NCBI GenBank assembly: GCA_029881255.1
Contig: JAOUMY010000007.1
Location: 62,001-126,000, forward strand
Direction of reading: 5' to 3'
From: Gammaproteobacteria bacterium
GTDB taxonomy: Bacteria; Pseudomonadota; Gammaproteobacteria; S012-40
Length of the DNA: 64,000 nucleotides
The notes beneath the pieces are model-generated. The model saw only the letters and a list, made by a program, of their open reading frames with translations. It searched no databases and was not told the origin of the DNA. Positions 42,002-51,372 of this stretch are shown here, piece by piece. Every line of letters begins with the position of its first letter. Position 1 is the stretch's first letter. Both the position numbers and the translations under genes were made by a program.

Positions 42002-42832
42002 CTATCTTCGCGTACTTGGTCCATTTAACGGAAGCCCATTACCCATATAGGTTAAAAAGTATTCAAGGTTCCGATACTCTTCACTTTGGGCTTCAAACGG
42101 CTTGGCGCGTACTTGATTGTTGCAGCCGATAAAACGACGATGAAGAGTGCCAAGCTCATTCCATTTTGATCGATAGACCGGCCAGTTGGTGTGTTGCCCC
42201 AGGCTGGGGCTCAAGGATTCCGTGCGCAAGAATTTTCCTGCTGCTACCTGATGACAGTGTGCGCAGGAAAAATTAAGTTGTCCGCGGCGCGCGTAGTAAA
42301 AGTGTTTTCCTTTTTCGTAAGCTGATAGTGCACCTGGATCATTAGGAATCTCGACTTTAGTCAGCTGGCCACGAGATTCGTAAGCCATGTATGCGAGTAA
42401 ATCCGCTATATCTCCTTTTAAATACTTTAAGGGCTTCTCACCATTGGACTCGCGACATTGATTAATGGCTAAGGGGAGAGTGATAACAGACTGTTGTTCT
42501 TTGTCCCAACGCGGGAATTGATTGGTCACGCCAGGTTTTTTAAAGCACGAAGCATAGCTTTTGCCATTACTAAATGGTGCATTCCATAGGCGCTTTCCTG
42601 CATCGATATTGGTTTCATAGGGAGGGAACTCTTCAATCAGTTCCCAGTTTTCGCGTGCAACGTTGTCCCACATATAGACACCGTCAGCAAAGTCCTTTTC
42701 CGCGACCTTGGGAAAGAGTTTAAAGTAGTAATTCCTAAACGCGTGACGGTCGCTTTCTGGGCTGGCAAATGCCGCAGGCAAACAAGACAAGAGTACCGTT
42801 GTAATGATAGTCAGAGTAAAGTATTTGCGCAT
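42002..42832 (-). CDS. soxA: SoxA-like c-type cytochrome, sulfur oxidation
   Basis: About 276 residues from the ATG at 42832 (AAGGTGAT upstream); signal peptide ending AAFAS. One heme site SCAHCH in the C-terminal half. The first heme site of diheme SoxA is absent (SCFKKPG, with CRESNG possibly giving a disulfide). GCNNQVRAKPF is the conserved segment with the heme-ligand/active-site cysteine. SoxA works with SoxX to attach thiosulfate to SoxYZ; no other sox gene is in the window. Confidence 0.82.
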   Translation of the reverse strand: MRKYFTLTIITTVLLSCLPAAFASPESDRHAFRNYYFKLFPKVAEKDFADGVYMWDNVARENWELIEEFPPYETNIDAGKRLWNAPFSNGKSYASCFKKPGVTNQFPRWDKEQQSVITLPLAINQCRESNGEKPLKYLKGDIADLLAYMAYESRGQLTKVEIPNDPGALSAYEKGKHFYYARRGQLNFSCAHCHQVAAGKFLRTESLSPSLGQHTNWPVYRSKWNELGTLHRRFIGCNNQVRAKPFEAQSEEYRNLEYFLTYMGNGLPLNGPSTRR

Positions 42833-42929
42833 GGCGATCACCTTCTTTGTTGTGCTTTGAAAAAACAGAAGAATTGAGTTTATATGAAGGTGATAAGCGC
42901 TAGGAATGACCAGAATTGCAAATCTGTAG

Positions 42930-42943
42930 TGCATTTGTGCAAA
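42930..42943. promoter_or_regulatory. LysR-site candidate upstream of soxA
   Basis: Read on the minus strand it is TTTGCACAAATGCA, the same core as the site at 43863-43878 near the LysR gene. About 100 bases upstream of the soxA start. Confidence 0.5.
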
Positions 42944-42954
42944 ACGAAAATTGT

Positions 42955-43842
42955 TTAGCGAAAATGCTTTCCGCTAATCAAGTCCTGTTTGGTCGATAGT
43001 TCGGCATGCAGAAAATCCAATAGGGTCCGAATGCGGGTAGAATTGCGTAGATCAGGATGTGTGAGCAGCCACAATTGAAGTACGAGTTCATCGGGTGGAC
43101 TGATGATACGGCGCAATGAGGTCTCCGCATCTCCGAGAAAGCAAGGCAAAGGTGCAACACCCATGTGTCGTTTTACGGCATCGAGTATGATCTGCGTGCT
43201 ATTGCTGCTCAATGAGACGCGACTTTGAATCTGTGAAAACTTTTTCCAGATAGATTGTGGAAACCAGGCACTGCTATCATCAGTGAGAATCCAGCTGTGC
43301 TCGCCGAGAGACTTGTGTTGATTTTCCTGTATGTATTTTTTGCTGGCATAAAAACCAAAACGAAAATCACAGATCTTGCGGCCTATACTAAGATCCGGTG
43401 GCCTGGCAGTCACTCTAACCGCAATATCCGCCAGCCGTTTCGACAATTCAAGCGCGCTACTGGTAACGATTAAGTCGATGTGTATATCCGGGTGCAGACG
43501 CGTAAACTTCGCTAAGCACGGCGTCAGCAAATGTAGTGATACGCCTTCCGCGGCAGTGATGCGTATCGTACCCTGAAGTCTGGTATCTTTGCCGAGAAGC
43601 TCTCGGCTGAATTCGCTTACGCGCTCCTCTATATCCTGTGCAGCTTTGACGGCTGATTCACCCTCATCGGTCAAAACATACCCCGTGGGCAAGCGCTCAA
43701 AGAAACGGACTTTGAGTGTTTTTTCGATGGCATTGATATGTCTGAAAACCGTGGTGTGATTTACGCCCAATAGTTCGCCTGCGCCAGCAAGACTGCCCGC
43801 TCTGGAAATCGCCAGTATGGTCTTCAGGTCATCCCAAAGCAT
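42955..43842 (-). CDS. LysR-family transcriptional regulator
   Basis: About 295 residues from the ATG at 43842. The N-terminal HTH (LKTILAISRAGSLAGAGELL, VNHTTVFRHI) is followed by the periplasmic-binding-like effector domain. Same strand as soxA, 122 bases upstream of it, and divergent from the alpha/beta hydrolase. Confidence 0.92.
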   Translation of the reverse strand: MLWDDLKTILAISRAGSLAGAGELLGVNHTTVFRHINAIEKTLKVRFFERLPTGYVLTDEGESAVKAAQDIEERVSEFSRELLGKDTRLQGTIRITAAEGVSLHLLTPCLAKFTRLHPDIHIDLIVTSSALELSKRLADIAVRVTARPPDLSIGRKICDFRFGFYASKKYIQENQHKSLGEHSWILTDDSSAWFPQSIWKKFSQIQSRVSLSSNSTQIILDAVKRHMGVAPLPCFLGDAETSLRRIISPPDELVLQLWLLTHPDLRNSTRIRTLLDFLHAELSTKQDLISGKHFR

Positions 43843-43862
43843 CTTCCAATGTCCTTTTTGTG

Positions 43863-43878
43863 TTTGCACAAATGCAAA
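43863..43878. promoter_or_regulatory. Palindromic LysR operator candidate
   Basis: TTTGCA CAAA TGCAAA, perfect 6-4-6 inverted repeat in the LysR/hydrolase divergent region, 21 bases upstream of the LysR start. Confidence 0.55.
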
Positions 43879-43968
43879 ATGTGATTGCAGTAATGTTTGT
43901 TGATATTGCAGCTTTACAATTTATAAACTGAAGACACATCGCTTGTCCAGTACTCAAAGGAGTGTTTT

Positions 43969-44871
43969 GTGAAACTAATGAGAAACGTGAGTCGGTCCAT
44001 TGTGCTATGTCTATTTGCTCTATCCAGTACAGTCGTTGTTGCCAAAGAAATTGTTCTGGACTTCAAGGGGCGATTGTTGAACGCGGATCTTCAATTCGTT
44101 ACAAACAAAACATTAAAAGACGGGGTAATTCTCATTACGCATGGCGGCCTGGCACATAGAGACCAGGAAACCATTGCCCACATGAGCAGTTTACTCAATG
44201 AGCGAGGATATAACACCCTGGCTATCAATCTTAGTCTCGGTATTTGCAATCGACATGGCATGTACGATTGCGAACAAGCTCACCGACACACGAATGACGA
44301 AGTCATGGACGAACTGGCTTCCTGGTTCGAATGGTTGTCAAAACAAGGCGCGACGGACATCGTTGTCCTTGGCCATTCACGAGGTGGCGCGCAGGTTGCG
44401 AGATTCGCCGCAAGACATTTGCCTCATAAGGCACATGCCGTGGTCTTGATGGCGCCATCGACTGCCATGAATGCGGGTAAGGGATATGTAACGCGGTATC
44501 AAAAGCCTCTGGATCCTTTACTGGCTAGGGCCAAGGCCTTACAAGAACAGGGTAAGGGTGAGACGCTTATTCATAATACAAACATGATGCACTGCCGAGA
44601 TACAACGGTGAGTGCAAACTCTATTGTTTCGAACTACGGTGAGGACGATTTGCTCGATGCGCCGACGATGCTTAAAGAGATCAAGGAACCAACTCTTATT
44701 GTCATCGCAGGCGATGATGAGGTTGTGATTGATTTGGGCAAAGAGTTAGTTGAGCTACAGAAACGACCGAATATAAAGGTCGAGGTCGTCGATGGCTCAG
44801 GGCATTTCTTTCGCGATCTTAACGGGGAAGATGCCGCCGATATGGTAGATGCATTTTTATCTACTCTTTAG
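43969..44871 (+). CDS. Exported alpha/beta hydrolase
   Basis: 300 residues, GTG start with AAAGGAG 6-7 bases upstream. Signal peptide about 1-25. Oxyanion region ITHGGLAHRD; nucleophile elbow GHSRGGAQ; acid in AGDDEVV; catalytic His in GSGHFFRD. Divergent from LysR and probably co-regulated with soxA through the shared motif. Substrate not deducible. Confidence 0.83.
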   Translation: MKLMRNVSRSIVLCLFALSSTVVVAKEIVLDFKGRLLNADLQFVTNKTLKDGVILITHGGLAHRDQETIAHMSSLLNERGYNTLAINLSLGICNRHGMYDCEQAHRHTNDEVMDELASWFEWLSKQGATDIVVLGHSRGGAQVARFAARHLPHKAHAVVLMAPSTAMNAGKGYVTRYQKPLDPLLARAKALQEQGKGETLIHNTNMMHCRDTTVSANSIVSNYGEDDLLDAPTMLKEIKEPTLIVIAGDDEVVIDLGKELVELQKRPNIKVEVVDGSGHFFRDLNGEDAADMVDAFLSTL

Positions 44872-44892
44872 TATTTATGTAGAAAGAATAGC

Positions 44893-46989
44893 TTAATCGG
44901 CTAAAGATACTTCCCGTTCATCCATTGCCATCAACTCATCGGCGAACAATAGTTCAACGAGCGGGAATGGCTGCATAAAATGATAGCCCTGGGCATAATC
45001 AATTCCCAAAGACACAAGTTTTTCTACTATGGATTCGGTTTCTACAAACTCGGCGATAGTCTTTTTACCCATTACATGACAGATATCATTTATTGACTTC
45101 ACCATGGCGTAGTCAACCGGATCTTTGTCTATGTCCCTAATAAAAGTTCCGTCTATCTTTATATAGTCGGCCGGTATCGATTTAAGATAGCTGTATGATG
45201 ATAGACCACTTCCAAAGTCGTCGAGATAGAACTGGCAGCCGTGTAATTTCATTTCACGCATGAATCGCAAAGCCTGTGGTAGTTTTTGAATAGCGGCTGT
45301 TTCTGTGATTTCTATTCCAATGCTACCCATAGGTGGTTTATAACGATTAAACAACTGTTCAATCTTTTTCAGAATATTGGCGTCTCCTAACGAGACACCG
45401 GATAGATTGATAGACAATCGTATAGCATCGGTTCGATTTGGATTACTGTAGTATTCGTTCAGCAATTTGAGTGTATTGACTACCACCCACAGATCAATTT
45501 TCGAAATGATGTTGTAGCGTTCCGCAGACTGTATGAATTTGTTTGGTGTAACGATAGTCCCGTTGTTTTCCTTCAGGCGTAGAAGGACTTCATAGTGTTG
45601 CGCAGGGCGACTCTCTCCATTGCTTATTCTGTGTACAGGTTGGCAATAGAGCACGAATCGATTCTCCTGCAGACCCTGTATGAGCCTTGTTACCCACAGC
45701 ATTTCCCCTTTGCGTCGGTTTAATTCCTTGTCTTCGGGTTTGAATACTTGAATACGATTGCGTCCCTGGTCTTTGGCCGAATAGCAGGCAGAGTCCGCAG
45801 CAGAGAGTATGTAAAAATAGTCACCTGTCTGGGCGGTGAACTCGATAGCGCCAATCGACGCGCCTATGCTAAATAGCTTGTTTTCCCATTTGAAACGAAA
45901 TTCTCGGGCAGTGTCCAATAGCAATTCTGCAATTTTTATAGCGGCTCCCATATTGCAATATTCGAACAATATGCCGAACTCGTCCCCACCGAGTCTAGCG
46001 AGTGTGTCATGCTGGCGAACGCGTTCTTGTAGAAGGCTGGATAGTTGGCGCAGCAACATATCGCCTGCGACATGACCACAGGTATCGTTGACGATTTTGA
46101 ATTGATCAAGATCTATATAAAGCAGAACATGGGAGCTACCATCGCTGCGGGAAAGATCTAAGGCATTATTGACGCGCTTTTCAAACTCACGACGATTGAT
46201 GAGTCCAGTGAGGGCATCATGTGAAGCCTGATACGATGCCTTCTCCTTTTGTTTGATCAATTCGTCGGTGGTTTGTTTGTGGTTGTCGATCTCGCCTTTG
46301 AGCTTTTCCTGGTAGGCCTTGATGGAGTCGCGCATGTTTTCAAAACTATGAATGAGATCACCAATTTCATCCTGCGTCTGCCCCGGTATGTTTGAATGGT
46401 AGTCTCCCATTGAAAGCCTGGAAGATGCATACGCGAGTGCTTGTATAGGTCGGCGTACGACAAACTCAACTATAGTACCAATGGAGATAATAACGACGAC
46501 CAGAAAAGAATACAGCGTTAGTAGAAATTCGTGTTCCAATTGCTTTACATGCTGTATAACTTCTTTGACGTCCACGAAAAGCGTTAGCATGCCTAAAGCG
46601 GGTCCGTCAAAACGCACTGCCTGATTATACCGAAATACGGTATCGGAAAGCTCAATAGGCTCTGGTTCATCAATGGGGTAGAGCAATGTTTTGTCGCTGC
46701 TGTATAACGTAATGCTTAACCATTTTTCGTTCTGGTGAAGCAATGCATCCAGGTTGTCATAGATGTTTGCCAAACGATCCTCAAGCAAGGATGGAATGAG
46801 TCCCTCGGCGGCGGTCTTTAAATGGGCCTTAGTATTGGTTTGATATTCATTCAGGACGGCGTCAGTATACTTCGGTAGCCAGATAAAATGGGAATATCCC
46901 GCCAGACACAAACAAAACAATGCCAGCGGAATAAAGAGCTTTGCTCGCAGTTTCATTTTTGGACGAAAATTACTCGTTGGTAGAAACAT
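44893..46989 (-). CDS. Membrane GGDEF-EAL protein with HAMP domain
   Basis: 698 residues: signal anchor (about 15-35), periplasmic sensor region, second membrane helix (about 155-180), HAMP, GGDEF domain with intact RLGGDEFGILFE, and EAL domain in which the signature reads EVLLRL and the metal residues are in LSINLSG, EITETAAI and LDDFGSGLSS. Either diguanylate cyclase or c-di-GMP phosphodiesterase activity is possible. Its start overlaps the upstream PhnD-like gene by 20 bases; an ATG at 46956 is the alternative start. Confidence 0.9.
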   Translation of the reverse strand: MFLPTSNFRPKMKLRAKLFIPLALFCLCLAGYSHFIWLPKYTDAVLNEYQTNTKAHLKTAAEGLIPSLLEDRLANIYDNLDALLHQNEKWLSITLYSSDKTLLYPIDEPEPIELSDTVFRYNQAVRFDGPALGMLTLFVDVKEVIQHVKQLEHEFLLTLYSFLVVVIISIGTIVEFVVRRPIQALAYASSRLSMGDYHSNIPGQTQDEIGDLIHSFENMRDSIKAYQEKLKGEIDNHKQTTDELIKQKEKASYQASHDALTGLINRREFEKRVNNALDLSRSDGSSHVLLYIDLDQFKIVNDTCGHVAGDMLLRQLSSLLQERVRQHDTLARLGGDEFGILFEYCNMGAAIKIAELLLDTAREFRFKWENKLFSIGASIGAIEFTAQTGDYFYILSAADSACYSAKDQGRNRIQVFKPEDKELNRRKGEMLWVTRLIQGLQENRFVLYCQPVHRISNGESRPAQHYEVLLRLKENNGTIVTPNKFIQSAERYNIISKIDLWVVVNTLKLLNEYYSNPNRTDAIRLSINLSGVSLGDANILKKIEQLFNRYKPPMGSIGIEITETAAIQKLPQALRFMREMKLHGCQFYLDDFGSGLSSYSYLKSIPADYIKIDGTFIRDIDKDPVDYAMVKSINDICHVMGKKTIAEFVETESIVEKLVSLGIDYAQGYHFMQPFPLVELLFADELMAMDEREVSLAD

Positions 46990-47827
46990 AAAACCTATCC
47001 AATCCCCATTGGCGAATTACTGTGTAGTCGCTAATCTCAGCAGGAATCGCTTTATTCAGCGGTATTTGCGATAACATCAAAGCGCCTTGCTGCGTTTTGG
47101 AAAGATCAAGCAAGGCCTTCCGTAATAATTCGCGGTGTTTAGCGGGAACACGCGGGTGCGCTGCAATGGGATGTGGTGGGATGGGGCGCGTAGTGTATAA
47201 AATTCGAAGTTTGTTTTTTATTTCGGGTATTTGAGAATCAAACGTGCTGAGAACCCCGCCGCCAGCACTTGATAGACCCTTTGCAACATGTAAATAGACG
47301 GAGCTGTGAGTCTGCACATACTTGGGTTTAACGCTAATCTGAAATAGATTGACAAAGTCGGCGCGCATAATCAACGATGCGCCAAGCGCATTGGGCGCTG
47401 GAAATGCGACGGTTTTGCCTTGAAGTTCACGTATGTCGCTAATATCACTATCTCTGTGTACGACTAAAATCCCCTGTAGTGAACGTTCACCATCTCGAAC
47501 CAAAGGCACGTAGCCCTGAGACTTATGCGCGAGCGTAATGTGATAGGGGTTCATATACGCGAAATCGAATTCGCCAGCCAGAAAACTGGTTTCGAAACTT
47601 GATATCTTGGGGCTTCCTTTGATTTTAAAGCGTAGTCCCGTCTTTTCCTCGATTTGGGTAAGAATAGGCTGCCAGATACGAAACATTTTTCGCTGTTCGA
47701 ATTGTGGCACGATACCGAAACTATAAACTCTATCCTGTTTGATAGGATTCTGAGCTGCCGGCGCGCTCTGAAAACAGAAAAACATGCAGACTAAAACGTA
47801 GCCAAACCGTCCGATGGTAAAACGCAT
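46970..47827 (-). CDS. PhnD-like periplasmic phosphate/phosphonate-binding protein
   Basis: 285 residues. Signal peptide to about APAA. Conserved FGIVPQFEQRKMF, EFDFAYMNPYHI, LQGKTVAFPAPNALGASL. No ABC transporter genes adjoin; instead it is coupled to the GGDEF/EAL gene, so it probably senses rather than transports a ligand. Confidence 0.85.
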   Translation of the reverse strand: MRFTIGRFGYVLVCMFFCFQSAPAAQNPIKQDRVYSFGIVPQFEQRKMFRIWQPILTQIEEKTGLRFKIKGSPKISSFETSFLAGEFDFAYMNPYHITLAHKSQGYVPLVRDGERSLQGILVVHRDSDISDIRELQGKTVAFPAPNALGASLIMRADFVNLFQISVKPKYVQTHSSVYLHVAKGLSSAGGGVLSTFDSQIPEIKNKLRILYTTRPIPPHPIAAHPRVPAKHRELLRKALLDLSKTQQGALMLSQIPLNKAIPAEISDYTVIRQWGLDRFYVSTNE

Positions 47828-48274
47828 GGCTCCTTCCTATCATGATGAGTTACCAGCATACGCAAGGTTTCTGCTTACTGGGGATTTAGCATTTCTCACG
47901 TAAAAAAGAAAAACTTACGATTGTTTTCTTTTATACCGTTTTCTTTCTGGTTTTCCAAGGGGTTGCGAACTAAATCTCGCGAGAAAAATTTATAGTGACA
48001 TCGGAAAATCTTTTAGATCGTTTACTTTTTTAGCTGGTGCACCGAGACAAAATGAGATGATTCAGTCGATCAACAAAAGAACCTAATACATGCAGTGTGG
48101 GATAGGCAGTAAGTGAGTGTTTCCTGTGGTCGTTGTTTTATGCTAAAGCAAGTGACGAAAGCAACCGCCATATTGGTGTTAGGCAGAGGACTGTTGCGTT
48201 TGCTACGTATAGTGAACTTGCTGGTTATTATTTGGACAAACTCTTAAGCAAAATATCAAATAACAGGAAAAGTT
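47828..48274. other. Intergenic region, no gene seen
   Basis: 447 bases between divergent genes. A 10-bp palindrome TCTCGCGAGA is at 47975-47984. A 35-codon hydrophobic frame near 48141 lacks an RBS. Confidence 0.4.
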
Positions 48275-48589
48275 ATGATCATCACCAATCTTGAAACCGT
48301 TCCCGGTAGGACAATAATTGAGCACTTTGGTCTTGTTCAAGGCAACACGATCCGAGCAAAGCATATTGGGCGTGACATTTTCGCCGGAATAAAAAATATT
48401 TTTGGCGGAGAGCTAAAGGGCTATACCGAGTTGCTGACTGAAAGTCGGGAAGAGGCAACGCAGCGCATGATACAACAAGCGGAAAGTTTTGGTGCGAATG
48501 CTATCGTCAACGTGCGCTTTAGTACGTCATCTGTCGCTCAGGGCGCCGCTGAGTTGTATGCCTATGGCACGGCAGTGCGAGTTGAATGA
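48275..48589 (+). CDS. YbjQ/UPF0145 family protein
   Basis: 104 residues. The family pattern is VPGRTI, FGLVQGNTIRAKHIGRDIFAGIKN split by short gaps, GGELKGYTELL, and the closing GANAIVNVRF ... AYGTAV. Predicted to form pentamers; function unknown, annotated as heavy-metal binding. RBS AGGAAAAG. Its stop overlaps the next start. Confidence 0.9.
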   Translation: MIITNLETVPGRTIIEHFGLVQGNTIRAKHIGRDIFAGIKNIFGGELKGYTELLTESREEATQRMIQQAESFGANAIVNVRFSTSSVAQGAAELYAYGTAVRVE

Positions 48590-49056
48590 TGATAGATTTT
48601 GCCATATTTCTCACCTTGCTAGGATTAGGTTTTGCCTTTGGTCGCTATGCGGAAAGTCGCCATTTTGTATCGATAATACAGCGTGAAAAGGAAAGTCTCC
48701 ACTGTCCGGTCGTGACCCTCGACAGCTATCCTGATATGCATGACAAAACTGAGTCGACGCTGGTTACCGGTAGTGTCGTGGTATCGATTGATTACTTCAA
48801 GCGCTTTCTTGCGGGGCTGAGAAATATCTTTGGCGGCCGTATGTCCTCTTACGAATCGCTGCTCGATCGAGCCAGACGTGAGGCTATTTTGCGCATGAAG
48901 GAGGCGGCGATGGAAAAAGGCGCGGTTGCCGTTATCAGTACTCGTATCGAGACTTCTTCTATCAGCAAGAATGCGGCAAAGGGCTCTGTTGGTTCGGTAG
49001 AGGTGTTGGCCTATGGCACTGCTCTTATCTCTGGAGGGGAAAAAGCCGAGTCGTGA
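48586..49056 (+). CDS. Second YbjQ-type protein, membrane-anchored
   Basis: 156 residues. One N-terminal membrane helix (FAIFLTLLGLGFAFG), then a YbjQ-like domain (FKRFLAGLRNIFGGRMSSYE, VAVISTRIETSS, VLAYGTAL). Overlaps the first gene by 4 bases and the next by 4 bases. Confidence 0.85.
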   Translation: MMIDFAIFLTLLGLGFAFGRYAESRHFVSIIQREKESLHCPVVTLDSYPDMHDKTESTLVTGSVVVSIDYFKRFLAGLRNIFGGRMSSYESLLDRARREAILRMKEAAMEKGAVAVISTRIETSSISKNAAKGSVGSVEVLAYGTALISGGEKAES

Positions 49057-49874
49057 AGTACACACCCAAACAAGCGCCAGAAGGTATCAACTATTCCCAG
49101 GAAAATCCTTTAAAAGAGCTGGTTCTGTTGTTATCGACAGCAACCATGATCATTGCGCTTGTCGTCTATGTGCTTTTTGTTTCGTCAGATATTCTCGTCA
49201 GGTTCATTCCTTTTTCCGTAGAACAGCAATTGTTTCAGCAACACCTGGTGGAAAAAGAGTTAGGGATGGATGCCACTCAGGCCTGGCAGGACCAGGAAGC
49301 CTATATGCAAAGCCTGGTGGAAAGACTGCAGGCCGCTAATGGAGACAAGTCGTTTACATTTAAGGTCCATATTATCGATATTAAGACGCCGAATGCCTTT
49401 GCTTTTCCAGGTGGCCATATTGGTGTTACCCCAGAATTGCTCAACATTATAGAAAGCGAGAATGGACTCGCCATGGTGCTCGGTCATGAGATGGGGCATC
49501 ACTATGCACGTGATCCGATCAAGGGCTTAGGTAAGGCGGTTCTCTTGTCTATGGTGATGTATGCGCTGACGGGGCTTGGTAATGATGAATTTTTACCATC
49601 ACTTGTTGGGCAGGTAAGCCTGTTAGGAATGAGTCGATTTTCACAGGATCAGGAAAGACTGGCCGACAAAACTGGAAAAGATCTTCTGATGAAAGTCTAT
49701 GGACACGCGGGTGGGGCGACAGAGTTTTTCGAGAAAATGAAAGATCTACGTGATGGTAAACAGAGCGAACTCAGTTTCTTTGAAACACATCCGCCGACAG
49801 ACGAACGCATACAATCTCTTGGACAATCTGAACATCCTGCGCTGGTCCCACTTCCCGAATTTGTTCGTCGCTAG
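49053..49874 (+). CDS. M48-family metallopeptidase
   Basis: 273 residues, GTG start. A membrane helix (LLLSTATMIIALVVYVLFV) precedes a peptidase with zinc motif HEMGHHYARDP and third ligand in SQDQERLADKTG; ETHPPTDERI is a conserved M48 tail. Third gene of the coupled cluster. May process damaged membrane or periplasmic proteins. Confidence 0.9.
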   Translation: MKYTPKQAPEGINYSQENPLKELVLLLSTATMIIALVVYVLFVSSDILVRFIPFSVEQQLFQQHLVEKELGMDATQAWQDQEAYMQSLVERLQAANGDKSFTFKVHIIDIKTPNAFAFPGGHIGVTPELLNIIESENGLAMVLGHEMGHHYARDPIKGLGKAVLLSMVMYALTGLGNDEFLPSLVGQVSLLGMSRFSQDQERLADKTGKDLLMKVYGHAGGATEFFEKMKDLRDGKQSELSFFETHPPTDERIQSLGQSEHPALVPLPEFVRR

Positions 49875-49974
49875 CAGCGCAATGCCTTGTGCCGCTATTG
49901 TAATGTGAGATGAACACCGTGCGTAACGCAGCCGGTGTATATTAACCCGAATTCATAGGCGCTCCGGTGGCACC

Positions 49975-50742
49975 CTAGAATGATAGCTGCTGATACACAT
50001 TGTTAGCCACATTGAGCATCTGTTGCCGCTGAAAATCGCCACTTAATACATAACCTAGATTGCCGTCAATCCAGTAAAAGCTATTGGTGTTGTCTTGTTG
50101 ATGAAAACGAAAAGCAGTGTTTTGTTCGTCGTTATGTTTGTTTCTCACATAGAGCGTCATACGGCTACCCGATTCGTCCTGGTACATAAACTGTGCTGCA
50201 GGACCGTTATCGCTGGGTAACAATCGACCACCTACCAGAGAAAAGCCAAGTTGAGCAAGATTTGGGGCGGCGATTTCATTTCCCAGGCGCTTGGATAACC
50301 AGGCGATTAAATGTTGTTCCTGATCTGCGCCAACCTCAACAGGGTGTTTCACTTCGGGGGAATACACCGCGTGTGCGAATGCGGCAGGTTTTGCGAGGCC
50401 CTCTACAGCATCATAGTGTGCCAATTGGGCCCCATTGATGGTCCAGCCTAGCGTGCCACCGGTGAACAGCAAGCCTATGCTGGCGGCAATATTAAACCAA
50501 AGAGGCCTGCGCGCGACTGGATGGGTCTTGAGCAACAGTTTAGCCGGGACGGGCTCTTCTAGTACGCCGTCAAAGGCCTGATGCAGCATGTCGTTCTGTG
50601 TTTGATAATGTTCAATTGTGGCTTTGAGTTCAGGGTCTTTAGCCATTTGTTCTTCTACAAACGCTCGTCGTTGTGGCGTGAGCTGTCCATCCACGTAGGC
50701 GTGAATTTCATCCATGCTGATTGAGTGAATAGAGTTTTTCAT
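49975..50742 (-). CDS. Transmembrane anti-sigma factor
   Basis: 255 residues. N-terminal cytoplasmic helical part (MDEIHAYVDGQLTPQRRAFVE) without the HxxxCxxC zinc motif, one membrane helix near residues 85-105, and a periplasmic C-terminal domain. Overlaps the ECF sigma gene by 4 bases (ATGA type). Confidence 0.85.
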   Translation of the reverse strand: MKNSIHSISMDEIHAYVDGQLTPQRRAFVEEQMAKDPELKATIEHYQTQNDMLHQAFDGVLEEPVPAKLLLKTHPVARRPLWFNIAASIGLLFTGGTLGWTINGAQLAHYDAVEGLAKPAAFAHAVYSPEVKHPVEVGADQEQHLIAWLSKRLGNEIAAPNLAQLGFSLVGGRLLPSDNGPAAQFMYQDESGSRMTLYVRNKHNDEQNTAFRFHQQDNTNSFYWIDGNLGYVLSGDFQRQQMLNVANNVYQQLSF

Positions 50743-51245
50743 TTAATCGGTACTACCTTGGCTTGCTTTTGTTCAGACAATAGTTCGCGCAGTTCTTCTC
50801 GTCCCCTGGAGAGACGTGACATGACCGTACCTGGTGGCGTATCGGTGATCTGTGCGATCTCCTTATAACTTAAACCTTCTAGCCCCGCCAATATGACGAC
50901 TTCGCGATACTCAACGCGCAACTGTCTGAGTGCGTAATGAATGTCCCGTATCATATAGCCGGTGTCTTCCTGCGCCTGTATTTGTTGTTGGCGCAGGCTT
51001 TCCGCATAGTCAGAGGCGAGTTTATTGCGTCTTATGGAATTAACGAATGTGTTGTGCATGATACTGAATAGCCAGGCGCGAAGATTACTATCCAGACGCC
51101 AGGTACGGCGCTTGTCCCAGGCGCGTTCCAGACTATCCTGCACCAGGTCATCCGCCTGTGTCGGGTCTTGAGTCAGCGCCATGGCATAGCGCCTAAGATT
51201 TGGTATTTGCTCGTTTAACCGCTGTTCCCAGTCTATATCATTCAT
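50739..51245 (-). CDS. ECF-family RNA polymerase sigma factor
   Basis: About 168 residues from the ATG at 51245 (51272 is an alternative). Region 2 LTQDPTQADDLVQDSLERAW and RAWLFSIMHNTFVN; region 4 LAGLEGLSYKEIAQITDTPPGTVMSRLSRGRE. Controlled by the overlapping anti-sigma factor. Confidence 0.93.
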   Translation of the reverse strand: MNDIDWEQRLNEQIPNLRRYAMALTQDPTQADDLVQDSLERAWDKRRTWRLDSNLRAWLFSIMHNTFVNSIRRNKLASDYAESLRQQQIQAQEDTGYMIRDIHYALRQLRVEYREVVILAGLEGLSYKEIAQITDTPPGTVMSRLSRGREELRELLSEQKQAKVVPIK

Positions 51246-51319
51246 GTAATTTGTTCTGTTCCAGGTCCACATTAGGGAAAAATTGAGAGCATGGAAGCCC
51301 TATTCTCCAGTTTCACTTC

Positions 51320-51348
51320 ATAGACAAACAAGCTGTGCGCATTATTCC
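51320..51348 (-). promoter_or_regulatory. Candidate ECF promoter of the sigma operon
   Basis: On the minus strand GGAATA, 17 bases, GTCTAT, about 75 bases upstream of the sigma ATG. Confidence 0.4.
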
Positions 51349-51372
51349 CAAATGAAAAAAATATATTTCCCC

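Noticed and set aside
48141-48248. 35-codon hydrophobic frame (MLKQVTKATAILVL...)
   Set aside because: No ribosome binding site and no supporting context.
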